Assembly (NCBI GenBank): GCA_027923505.1
Contig: BROI01000009.1
Location: 372,001 to 436,000 of the forward strand
DNA length: 64,000 nucleotides
Source: Mayamaea pseudoterrestris
Lineage: Eukaryota; Bacillariophyta; Bacillariophyceae; Sellaphorales; Sellaphoraceae
Direction: 5' to 3'
Shown: in pieces, positions 32,847-43,600 of the stretch
How positions within the stretch are numbered: position 1 is the stretch's first letter
How the letters are laid out: every line of letters starts with the position of its first letter
Made by a program: the position numbers and the translations under genes
The notes under the pieces: generated by a model
What the model was told of the DNA's origin: nothing
Databases searched by the model: none
The model's input: only the letters and a program-made list of their open reading frames with translations

Positions 32847-35800
32847 GTGTACTCATTGGACAAAGCTCGTCTCGTCAAGACCATGCGATCCGCCCGCTTC
32901 GCCTTCCTTCTTTCCTACCAGTTCCTTGCGGAGTCTCTTGGCTTTGTAGTGCACAAAGTTTGTCGAAATGCAGCTTCGTCAAACTTCGCTTCCCCAAACC
33001 AATCGCCCTCGACGATCGGACACGGAGGACTGCCCGCATCTGAGCGCCCGAAAATCGTGTTAGTGGCTGGCTTCGAGTCATTTAACCGAGAACTATATAA
33101 AAGAGCAGCAGATGATATTGACATTGAGCTCCATGTGTTTGCAGATTCGGATATTCGGGTAGCCAACAATTTGCCAAGTTTGGATCCAAACGATTTAAGT
33201 CTTCATCCTTCGTTTCGGCAAGCTCTACTGGACGCAGATGCTTTTATCGGTTCACTGATCTTTGACTATGACGATGTACTAGCCATCAAAAGCTTATTGC
33301 CGAAAATTAATGGGCCGCGACTCATCTTTGAAAGTGCTACCGAACTGATGGAATTCAACAGCGTCGGCACTTTTAACATGGCGAAAGTAGACGATGGATC
33401 TGCGCCTGGTCCTCCTCCAGCAATCAAGACAATTCTGTCTACATTTGGTTCTGGCAAAGAGGAAGACAAGTTGAGTGGATACTTGAAGCTTTTAAAGGTT
33501 GGGCCGGACCTGTTGAAGTTTGTGCCTGGTGACAAAGCAAGCGATTTGCGCACCTGGCTAGAAGCATATCGTTACTGGAATCAAGGCGGTGCAAGCAACG
33601 TCAAGTCCATGCTTCAAATTATCAACACACTTTGTCGCTCGGCTCATTCAGAATTGAAACAACTACCTCAGCTTCAAGTTACACCAGACATTGGCCTTAT
33701 TCATCCGCTATTTTATCGAAGCAGCGATGGCGTCTCACCCTATTTCGAGTCTCCTCGCGATTACCTCTCTTGGCGTTTGTCCGACCGGACGAAACATTTA
33801 GCAATAAAGCATAACTTTCGTTTGGCACCAGCAGGTGCTCCTCGGGTTGCAATGTTGCTGTATCGAAAGCATGTCATTACGGAGCAACGCTATCTGCAGG
33901 ATTTATTGACCATTGTGGAGGAGCAAGGTATTATTCCTATCCCCATTTTCATCAATGGAGTCGAGGCGCATACAATTGTGCGGGACTTGCTGACGAGCGA
34001 GTATGAGACAGAAATGGTGAAACGAGGGAAGTTTCATCGTGCTGATACGTACCAACACAACAACGCCGTTGCCGTTGAAGCAATTGTGAATACAATTGGG
34101 TTTCCGTTGGTGGGTGGCCCTGCTGGTAGTATGGAGGCAGGACGCAACGTGGACATTGCAAAGGAACTGCTGACATCCATGAATGTTCCTTACATGGTAG
34201 CGAGCCCCTTGCTTTTGCAGTCGATTCAGCAATGGAAAAGAAATGGTGTTCAGGGGTTACAATCAGTCGTTCTCTATTCATTGCCCGAGCTAGATGGGGC
34301 GGTGGACACCGTTGTACTCGGTGGTCTTGTTGGTGACAAGATTGCGCTGGTGCCAGAGCGAGTGCGTAAACTGATTCAGCGCATTGATGGATGGGTGCGG
34401 CTGCGAAGAACGCCACCCAGTGATCGAAAAATAGCTATATCAGTATATGGCTTTCCACCAAACGTTGGTGCCGTCGGTACTGCTGCCTTGCTGGACGTCC
34501 CCAGATCACTCGAAATGCTGCTAGCTCGTTTGCACAAGGAAGGTTACAATCTTGGTGACTGGGCGGCTTACCCTGATGCGTCTGGCGAAAGTCTTGTCGC
34601 CGCACTGGCAGTACTGTGCGAGGACCGCGTTGTCGTTGGGGGTGCAGACCGCATGCCAGCTGCACTAGAGAACAAGATTGAGCGAGCTTCTGGCGGCGAC
34701 AGGACTGTGGCAGAATCACTCGGTCGAAATGGCAGGGGTCTCGGCGGTGCTCGCGTGGTCGCGAAGAATATATCATCTGATGAGCTGGAGAAGATGGTGG
34801 GAAAGTACATGTACAAAAAGGTTCGCCGTGCTTGGAATGAAAAACAACGCGGACCCGGCGTCTCGGCTAATGGAGACTTTGTTGTTGCTGGTTTGCAGGT
34901 TGGCAATGTATGGATTTTTGTGCAACCGATGCTGGGTGTGGAAGGGGATCCTATGAGGCTCTTGTTTGAAAGGGATTTGACGCCCCATCCACAATATTGC
35001 GCCACTTATGAGTGGATGAAATTACCGGAATCGCGCGGTGGGTTCGGAGCAAATGCAGTTCTTCATCTAGGTATGCATGGAACCGTGGAATGGCTTCCAG
35101 GCCAACCGCTTGGGAATGATCGGAAGTCATGGAGCGACGAGCTTCTTGGTGAACTCCCTAACATTTATATATACGCTGCCAATAATCCAAGTGAAAGTAT
35201 TTTGGCGAAGCGACGTGGCTACGCTACAATCGTGTCTTACAACGTTCCGCCATACGGCCGCAGCGGCCTTTACCTGGAGCTGGCAAGTCTGAAAGACGTG
35301 ATTGACGAATATAGAGCTTCACACGGAGAAAGCGATATGTATCTTTTGCAGACGATATATGACCTATCGCTTCGCAGCGGCATGATCAAGGATGTTCCTT
35401 TGTTCAACGACGGTTGTGTAGATGACAGTGCATTGAGCATCCTAAGTTTAGCCGACAAGAATGACTGGGTGTCTAGATTAAGCGATCACCTGAATCTCTT
35501 GCAAGATAGGTTGTTCTCAAGCGGCTTACATATTTTTGGAAGCCGTCCAACGGATGAAGATCTTTTGGCGTACGGGTCAGCTTATTTCGGTGATCGACTG
35601 TCGGAAGATTCACTTCGCCAATCCATTACAAAGTTTCGCGAAGCATCGAGTAATCGATCACAAAACATTTGGGCCGATTTGATAGCATCGATTGACTCCC
35701 TACTTGGTTTATCTGCACTGTCTACAGTCTCAAGTATCGAGGACGATGTAATGGACGTCATTAACTTGTTGGATCGGTCCACCGAGGAACTCGACAATGT

Positions 35801-37181
35801 CATTAACGCGCTAGATGGAGGCTTTGTGCCTGCTGCTCCTGGTGGAGACCTTCTTCGTGACGGCATTGGCGTTCTCCCCACTGGCAGAAATATTCATGCT
35901 CTCGACCCTTTTCGAATCCCATCACCTGGCGCATGGGCGCGGGGCAAACGAGCAGCCGACGAGATTTTACGACAACACAAAGAAAAGAACAGCGGTCAGT
36001 ATCCCGAAACGGTGGCTGTTACGCTATGGGGATTAGATTCAATAAAAACAAAAGGCGAGTCAGTAGCCATTGTGCTTGCCTTAGTCGGTGCTCACCCCAT
36101 TAAAGAGACGACCGGAAGAATTGTTCGGTACGATCTCATTTCACTTAAGGAGCTGGGACGTCCGCGCATTGACGTTCTTGCATCGCTGAGTGGCATCTTT
36201 CGGGACTCTTTTGCAAACATTGTCGATTTACTGGATGACATGTTCGAGCGGGCGGCGCAAGCTGATGAGCCGCTTAATCGCAACTTTGTCAGAAAACATG
36301 CCATGGAGCTACTGGAGAGCGGAGTTTCGGAACGAGTCGCTGCCCGACTTTTCAGCAACCCGTAAGTCGCAGCATAGCATGTACTGCACATGAAAAAGCA
36401 CTTCCTCATTCAGCTTGATTGTTCTTACAGGCCCGGAGATTACGGAAGCATGGTTAATGAAGTAGTTGGGACCGGGGATTGGGAGGACAAAGACGCGCTA
36501 GGCGAAATCTGGCAAAGCCGAAATAGCTTCTCATATGGTCGAGGTGAAGGAAGCATTGAAGCTGCAGGGCGGGCCCGACCAGAAGTATTGGATAAACTAT
36601 TGTCGACGACTGAACGGGTTGTGCAAGAGATTGACAGCGTCGAATACGGGCTATCGGACATCCAAGAGTATTATGCAAATACTGGTGCGTTGAAAATAGC
36701 AGCCGAGAACCGAAGATCCGTGGATTCATTAACAGGCAAACGGAAAAAGGTGGCACTTTCCGTGATCGAAGCATTTGGTATTGGTGGCGACGACGCACCA
36801 ATGGCAGTCCAAGACGTCGAAGATGTACTGCGTCTGGAGTATAGAAGCAAGCTGCTTAATCCAAAATGGAGGGATAAGATGCTGGGTCAAGGCTCTGGGG
36901 GCGCCTACGAAATATCTCAACGGATGACAGCTTTGATCGGTTGGGCTGCCACCGCAAAAATAGATAATTATGTCTTTGACCAAGCTGCTGAACGCTATGC
37001 CCTGGACGACGATGTTGCCAAAACGTTGCAGCGATCAAATCCTGAGGCATTCAAAAACGTAATCCGCAGATTTTTGGAAGCTGCCGGTAGAGGGATGTGG
37101 TCGACCGATGCTGAAACATTAACAAAACTGCAATTGTTGTATGCAGACGCAGACGATCTTGTGGAGCAGGGATCGAGCTAA
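32847..37181 (+). CDS. CHLH: Magnesium-protoporphyrin IX chelatase subunit H
   Basis: Porphyrin-binding catalytic subunit that, with ChlI and ChlD, inserts magnesium into protoporphyrin IX, the first committed step to chlorophyll in the plastid stroma. Exons 32847-36361 and 36431-37181 (69-nt intron) total 4,266 nt, 1,421 residues. A second in-frame ATG at 32883 gives the N-terminus MRSARFAFLLSYQFLAESLGF, a signal peptide with a closing phenylalanine; it is a likelier start for a plastid protein. Family blocks include RVAMLLYRKHVITEQRYL, GFPLVGGPAGSMEAGR, IAISVYGFPPNVGAVGTAA, VLHLGMHGTVEWLPGQPLGN, IYAANNPSES, the junction-spanning FSNPPGDYGSMVNEVVGTGD and the ending RRFLEAAGRGMWSTD. Full-length and intact. 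A Copia element begins 222 bp after the stop. Confidence 0.97.
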
Positions 37182-37403
37182 TGCCATGGTAGAGCAACAT
37201 AGGAATATCGTACCAATGGTTTATCTGGAGACGGACATTAACGCGATTTTGATGCATTCGGTTGGGTTCAAAAGATCCGGGTTGTCGCATGGCCCAAAGA
37301 TTATCAAGTTTCGTGCTGCTCCAAATCTAGTGGCGCAGCCGATGTTGCGTGCAGGGCCAATAACCGCAAACACATTTGAAATCAAACCGCGATAGTCACA
37401 ACA

Positions 37404-37887
37404 TGTTGGAACATGTCTGGGAACACAGTAATTTAGCTACCTTCGGTGATCCGGTTATGAGGGCTTGGCCGCGTCAGTCGGCGGGCACCACTGGCTGGAC
37501 CTCAGGACCGATGAACCGGACCATCGATGTGATCATCTTTCTTCGAACCCTTTAATCTAAAAGCATGCCATAGACCTATTGTTATACCTAACAGTAAGCC
37601 TATAAAGCCTTCAGCTATATACCTAGGATTACTCCCAGTTGATTAAGAAGCGGGAACGCGGACATCAACAGGCAAGTACCCAGTGGCCTCACCGATCCAT
37701 CGGCCACGAACCAGACTGTGCAACTGCTGCACAAATTGACCGGAGACGGACAAGCTAACCGGGAACGGCTAGTCTGCAGTTGACACAGCCTATCAGATTG
37801 CAACCGGATTCATTGAGTAGCGTCAGTGATACTAAATCCGCTGCGACACCAAGACCAAGCTCACCGCTGTGCAAGCTTGTTCTAACA
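37404..37887 (+). repeat. Left LTR of the Copia element
   Basis: 484 bp, TG...CA termini, with terminal TGTT/AACA inverted ends. Contains a TATA-like TATATACCTAGG segment near 37613-37625 that may belong to its promoter (inference). Confidence 0.93.
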
Positions 37888-37905
37888 GGTTTACGAGCCC
37901 AAATA
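37888..37905 (+). other. Putative primer-binding site of the Copia element
   Basis: Starts directly after the left LTR with GGTTTACGAGCCC. Its complement, GGGCTCGTAAACC, looks like a tRNA anticodon stem-loop with anticodon CGU, as in threonine tRNA. Copia itself is known to prime from an internal half of initiator tRNA, so half-tRNA priming is plausible here; this is inference. Confidence 0.4.
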
Positions 37906-37933
37906 ACAACACTGCTGTGCAGATCCGACCACC

Positions 37934-40606
37934 ATGGACTGGATGAACGATTCCCTCTACTCCTCCTTCGCCAAGCAGGCCGAGCTAGCGCACGAGAGCG
38001 CGACACTCGCGCGGGCCGCCGTCGCATCCCTTGAAGACGACATAGCTTTCCTGCGCGACGACGAGGACAACTGCTCGCAACTTCTGCGGTTGTCGACAAC
38101 GCAGAAGGACAAGGACAAAGCCGCGAAAATGACCAAGCGCCTTGAAACGGTCAAGCAGAACATCCAGCAGAAAACCGAGGAGATAGCTGCTGCCAAGGAA
38201 TTCGCTGCAACCGCGGATGTCGGCGTCACACATGCCGATGCAGCGCTTGAAGCTGCTGGCAAGATCCTCAGTACCGGCGCCAGCGGTCAAGAATTTACTC
38301 TGGTAAAGGGAAAAGGGTCACCTACGACCGTCCAGACGGAGGCACTGGCGACCGCCATCACACCGTCTGCGACCAAGGCGAACAAGCGAGTCGCCCGCAT
38401 CCCAAAGGCGACCACCGCCACGCCCGCGCCGGCGACGACGTCAACGTCTCGACCTAGCACCGGCCGTACCAACCGGTCGAAGAAGACGTCGACACCCCTT
38501 GACGCTTTGCCTCCGCCCGATGACGACGCCAGCTCCCGCGATTCTCGTGAGATGGACGACGACTCGAGCATTGAAGAGGACCCCTACGCCGCCGACGTTG
38601 ACCTAACCGGGACGGAGATTGGTTTCCGACTCTTCGACACGGCCATCCATCCGGCGCAGCTCGAGCACGTTCAGTATGAGACGGTCAGTCTCGATGACCT
38701 CCTCGATGAGCAGAACAACTTTCGCCCTCGCTGGCGTACGACCCTCTTGTACCCGACGATTCGCCGTCAACTTGTGTCCCTAGTCTCGCTCCTCGACGTC
38801 GAGGGTACTCCGGCGTCGGCCCAACTCCTCGCTTTGTTCGACCGACTCGTCGCCGAGAACGCGCTGCACTTGTCCTTTATGGATAGCGCCACCAAGAATA
38901 AATTTGCCGTGTTTTCCGCTTCGCGCCTCCTCAAGAAGCTGGTCCAGTGTCGGCAGGTCGCTCTCACCGGCCGTGATGCCGACCGCGTCTTTCAGTTCCT
39001 ATTCCCGAGCAGCGATATATTGACCGCCATTCGCGCCGCCACTGCTGCCTCGCCGTTCTATGCAGCGGTCGGTCGGCCCTCATCATCGCCTCCAGCACCC
39101 GACCCTCACTACTTGCTGGGCCGCGGCGATGGACAAGTCCAGGTGCCTACCGCCGGCCGACATCCGTCCCCGGCACACCCGAAACGACAGTCTTTGTGGG
39201 ACGCGGCGACTCCTTTCATGTCAGCCGGCCTCGCTCCTTCTTTCGAGCGAGAAGCCCTTCTGGAGGAGCGCCAACGCAACCCGCCTCCGCATCATGTATC
39301 GCCTCACTGGGAGCACATTACATACCCTTCGCCGGACGAACTTACCATTGACGGCGACACCCAGCGCTTTCCTTACTGGCTTGCCTACTGCCCGGCGGCA
39401 TCTACCTCCGAGCCGGTCGCCATCTTTCCAATCCCGTACCATATTCCACTCATGGACCGTCAAATGGCCATGGCCGCGCTTCGCGATCATAGCCGCCTCG
39501 CTAGTGCGGAATCCTTGGCCAAGATTGCAAAGGCCAATAGCATGCCTGTCTACCACCCTCCGCCTGCTCCAGTCACCCCCGCGTCAGTCGAGGCCTCGCT
39601 GATCCAATGGTACAACTCGCTTGTCCTTTTCGGTCAAGCTCATGGCTTCTTTGTTCCTCCACTTCACACCATGATTGTGGATGTTCACCTTGGCGCATGG
39701 CGTCGTCATCTCGACGTCCACCAACACGGTCACACGGAAACCATTTGGCAGTCTCACCTTCTTATGTATCTTCAGAACCCCAAGACTGGTCTCAATACCG
39801 ACAAGGCTCCTGCCCGCGTCAAGAATTGCGTCGCCACGGCTACCAATGGCTATCATGCCCTTTATCTCCTTGGTACCGAAGCCAACAGTCGCATGCGCGA
39901 GCGCCCTACCCCGTTGGATATTCCTCGGCAGAAAGAGTCCCAGTCAGTCAGTGATTACCTTACGGACTGGATCACCTACTCAGCGAAGAAGCTCCTTTGC
40001 CTCACCATCTTTTCCGATCGGGGATTTGTAGACGGTTTTGTGGCCGGCCTCCTTCCAACCTATCACGAACGCTACGGCCTTCACCTTCTACACCGTCTGC
40101 GCTTTGAGTCTTGGGATCGCCCTCTCCCTCCCAAGTTTAATCCTACTTCTTTGCTCAACACCATGCGCGACATTATCGGCGAACCACACGGCAGCGACGC
40201 CCTCTACACCGCCCTCCGCCCTCCGGCGCCTTCCCGCTCGCTCGCTCTCCCGCCGTCCCTTACCCGCTCTGGTCGCCCGTTCAGCCCTCAAGCTACGCAT
40301 CAAGTCAGCTTTGCGGCCGATGACCTTCTGGATTCAGCCGACGAGGCCGCGCTTGTTGCCGCCCTCGAGAGCACCGGCCTGTATACCGTCCATGCTCTCG
40401 ATCGCGACCGGCCCCTGGCGCCCTGCCAATGGTGTCTTGAAGATCATCTCGCTTCCGCCATTTGCCCGTTGGTGGCCCGCCTCGGCAGTGGCTGCTCATC
40501 GGCTTCTATTGCCGCCCTCATCCGCAAGCTCGACGCCCACCATCGCTCCGTGTCGCGCCCTTCGGCTGCCCCGTCCGCTACGCCCGCGCCTTCGGATTTT
40601 CGCTAG
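37934..40606 (+). CDS. Gag-like protein of the Copia element
   Basis: 890 residues. An alpha-helical, charged N-terminus (about 1-110) is followed by a proline/threonine/alanine-rich linker with TNRSKKTS, then a long helical capsid-like region (about 230-750) including LVLFGQAHGFFVPPLHTMIVDVHLGAW. A Cys/His cluster near residue 835 (CQWCLEDHLASAIC) is an atypical nucleic-acid-binding knuckle: C-x2-C-x3-H-x5-C and not the usual CCHC. I assign it as Gag from position and composition, since Gag proteins share little sequence. Confidence 0.75.
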   Translation: MDWMNDSLYSSFAKQAELAHESATLARAAVASLEDDIAFLRDDEDNCSQLLRLSTTQKDKDKAAKMTKRLETVKQNIQQKTEEIAAAKEFAATADVGVTHADAALEAAGKILSTGASGQEFTLVKGKGSPTTVQTEALATAITPSATKANKRVARIPKATTATPAPATTSTSRPSTGRTNRSKKTSTPLDALPPPDDDASSRDSREMDDDSSIEEDPYAADVDLTGTEIGFRLFDTAIHPAQLEHVQYETVSLDDLLDEQNNFRPRWRTTLLYPTIRRQLVSLVSLLDVEGTPASAQLLALFDRLVAENALHLSFMDSATKNKFAVFSASRLLKKLVQCRQVALTGRDADRVFQFLFPSSDILTAIRAATAASPFYAAVGRPSSSPPAPDPHYLLGRGDGQVQVPTAGRHPSPAHPKRQSLWDAATPFMSAGLAPSFEREALLEERQRNPPPHHVSPHWEHITYPSPDELTIDGDTQRFPYWLAYCPAASTSEPVAIFPIPYHIPLMDRQMAMAALRDHSRLASAESLAKIAKANSMPVYHPPPAPVTPASVEASLIQWYNSLVLFGQAHGFFVPPLHTMIVDVHLGAWRRHLDVHQHGHTETIWQSHLLMYLQNPKTGLNTDKAPARVKNCVATATNGYHALYLLGTEANSRMRERPTPLDIPRQKESQSVSDYLTDWITYSAKKLLCLTIFSDRGFVDGFVAGLLPTYHERYGLHLLHRLRFESWDRPLPPKFNPTSLLNTMRDIIGEPHGSDALYTALRPPAPSRSLALPPSLTRSGRPFSPQATHQVSFAADDLLDSADEAALVAALESTGLYTVHALDRDRPLAPCQWCLEDHLASAICPLVARLGSGCSSASIAALIRKLDAHHRSVSRPSAAPSATPAPSDFR

Positions 40607-40633
40607 CCCGGCAACAAGTTCATCTCCCTTGTT

Positions 40634-43600
40634 GTGAACGGGTTTCTGATATTCCCTGACGGAGCAGTTTCCGGACTTGAGCCTGGTTCAGCTCTCGTCT
40701 GCTCCGCTATTTCTTCCGACGTCTCCCTGGCCGCCCCACGGCCCGGCCATTCTACCAACCACTCCGCGTTGGAGTCCTTCTCTCTTGCGACTCCTTCACT
40801 TGCTCCTCCGTCCCAATCCTTGGATTCGGGGAGGGCCCCCAGTCCTCCAACCCTACGAGGAAATATCCCCGACCCCGGTTCTCAAATCCTTCAGGCCGAT
40901 TCACCCGATTCTCCGCCTCCACGCGGCGATCCTGCTGATCTGGACGCGCTGTCTCTGGAGGAACCGATTCCTTTTGGTTCATCGCCAAGTGTATCGCCCG
41001 TCCCATTCCTTGACGACACCGGCATGGGCGACGATGCTGCCGACGGCGCGTCGATGCGCAGCAACGATACGGCACCTCTACCACCCGGTACGCCGCCAGC
41101 CGCCGCACCTCCATCGCATTTCGTGGCTGCAGATAGCGCACCGATGCGTCATAACGATGCGACTTTACGCGGAAAGACGCGCATTGAGCAGGTCATTTGC
41201 GAGATGGAGATACTCGATCTCTCTACTAGCGCCCTCGACTGTCTCCTGGACGATACAGGGCCTACTAATGATGCGGACGACCTCGCGGATTACACCATCG
41301 ATGCCGAAGAATGCACGGCCTTTGCTGCTTTCGCGTCTAATCACGGCGACGCTTCCGCAGCAGACGACTTTCCTGTCCAACGCTTGCAGTCAGAACGCTT
41401 CTCGTCCGTTCCTTATCTGCCCGATGATGTGATTCTCGACTCGCTCGCAGCGGCTCAGTCTCCGGCCGATCGCGGACTGTACGAGTTTGCTCGCTTACGA
41501 CAGCAGAGGCCCACGCAGTCCGTCAATGATCTATATGCGATCCATCGGACCGCTTACGAGGAGCGTCTCGCCGACCGCGGTCACATGGACGCTGGCGCCG
41601 CACTGTCGACGACACCCAACAAACATTTGCTCTGGAACTATCGCGCAGTTGACGGACCAACGTTGGTAGTCGCCGATGGATCGCGGCACAAGGCCATCGG
41701 CTTCGGCTACGCCAAAGTACCGTGCCTTCCGCCTCACAAGTCCTGGCGGTTTGCTACTGCGCCGCCGGCGTATGAGTTCCTTCCCGTTTACCACACTCCT
41801 GGCGTCACTGCTACTATTCTGTCGCCTCACCATATCTCCAAGCATTTTCAATGCAATGGCCACCGCACCATCACGTCGTATGATATCTCCTCTTCGACGA
41901 TTGTGTTCTCGGCGTGCCGTAGCTCTGTCAGAGATATCGCCCTTACCCTCGACCTTGTCGGCGGTCTTACCTACACCGGTACCTGGTTTCGCCCGACCTT
42001 GGAAGAGCACTCCGCTCGCCTACCGCGCTCCGAGGAGTTTTGCTCGCACTTGGTGCGCGCTGAATCGCCTCCGGCTCCCTGCGCATGTGGAACCAGTCCT
42101 TGCCCGGCTTTTTCTGGTTTCTGCACGGTTATCGCACCGCCCGACCCGGTCTCCATGGCGGTGGATCTGCATACCCTGATCGGCGATCCCATTCAGTACA
42201 AGATCAACCATCTGACTCATCGTCAAGCCCTGGTTTTATGGCACCAACGCTGCGCCCATTTAAACGGACGACGGATGTCCAAGCTTTGGCAGCACGTTCG
42301 CGGGGTCCCCAAGCTACCTCTTGCCGATGGTCTTGACTCCTGTCCTACGTGTCAGCAGGCCAAACTAGCCCGCGCCGCGCGAGGACAGGAAGACTCCAGG
42401 CACGCCACTGTTCCCTTTCAAGGCCTGTCTATTGATTTCGGTTTCATGGTGCAGAAGTCCATCAATTCAGACCGTGTCCGCGACCTCACCGGTGTCAATG
42501 GAGAAACTTGCTACTGCCTCATTGAGGACCACTACTCCGGCGCCCTGTTTGCTCGCACTTTCCGTACAAAGGCTCCGCCGCTGGCCTATTTGGCTGAATT
42601 CTTTGCCGCACATAACCCCGGCGACGGCGTCGACCGCTACGTTCGCTTTGACCTCGGCGGTGAACTAGGCCGGTGTCCAGCCCTCGTCGATCTCTGCGGC
42701 GCCGCGGGTTACTCTGTCGAAACCACTGCTCCCGATTCTTCCCATCAAAATGGCCCAGTCGAGCGCTCGCATAGGACCATTGCAGCAGGAGTTCGCACCC
42801 TTTTGGTGGGCGCCGCACTGGAGCCAAAATATTGGCCGTACGCCCTACACCACTACTTGCGCATCTTCAATGCCACTATGCCGCGCGGCGAGGACCAGCG
42901 CACTCCCTACGAGCTTTGCACGGGCAACCAGCCGAATATGACGCATTTCAAGACCTTCGGTTGCCGCTTGTATGCCCTGCCTAGTCACGGCCGCTCCGCC
43001 AAGACGCTCAACGAGGCTCGTACCGGAGTCTTCCTCGGCTACGCCCGTACTACCAAGAACGCCCTGTACCTGGATCTCGCCAACGGCCAGGTCAAAACCT
43101 GCCAACATGTTGCGTTCGATGAATCTTTCAATGACCTTCCGTTCCATCTCAAACCGCCAAATGCGCAGCGCCTGGACAATCTCCGCGACGATGCCGAAGA
43201 TCCTCAAGAGGCTCCCATCCTCGAGCCAACCGATCTGGATCACTCCCTCCTTGAGCTCGACGTCTCCCCTAATATGTTCCACACTACCACCGCCGTGACT
43301 ATGGCACTCCATGACGCTTCCGTCGACTGTGATTTTGCTCAATGTGGTTCGATCAGCCGTCCCTACGTATCGGCGATCCATGCTCTACCTACCGCTCGCT
43401 TCCGCAGCCTGCCGGCCTTCCGCCGCCGCTTTCTTGGTTCCTACGTCGCCGCTGTTAACGGCACACCTGTGTTCACTGTGGAAGATGTCGCCGCTCAAAT
43501 AGCCGTAGTGGCTGCTACTGGCCTCCGCAGCGACGTTACTTTTGAGTTGGCTCCCGTCGGCCTCCCTGACCGCGCTCCTCGCCACACTCCTCTCCACTTG

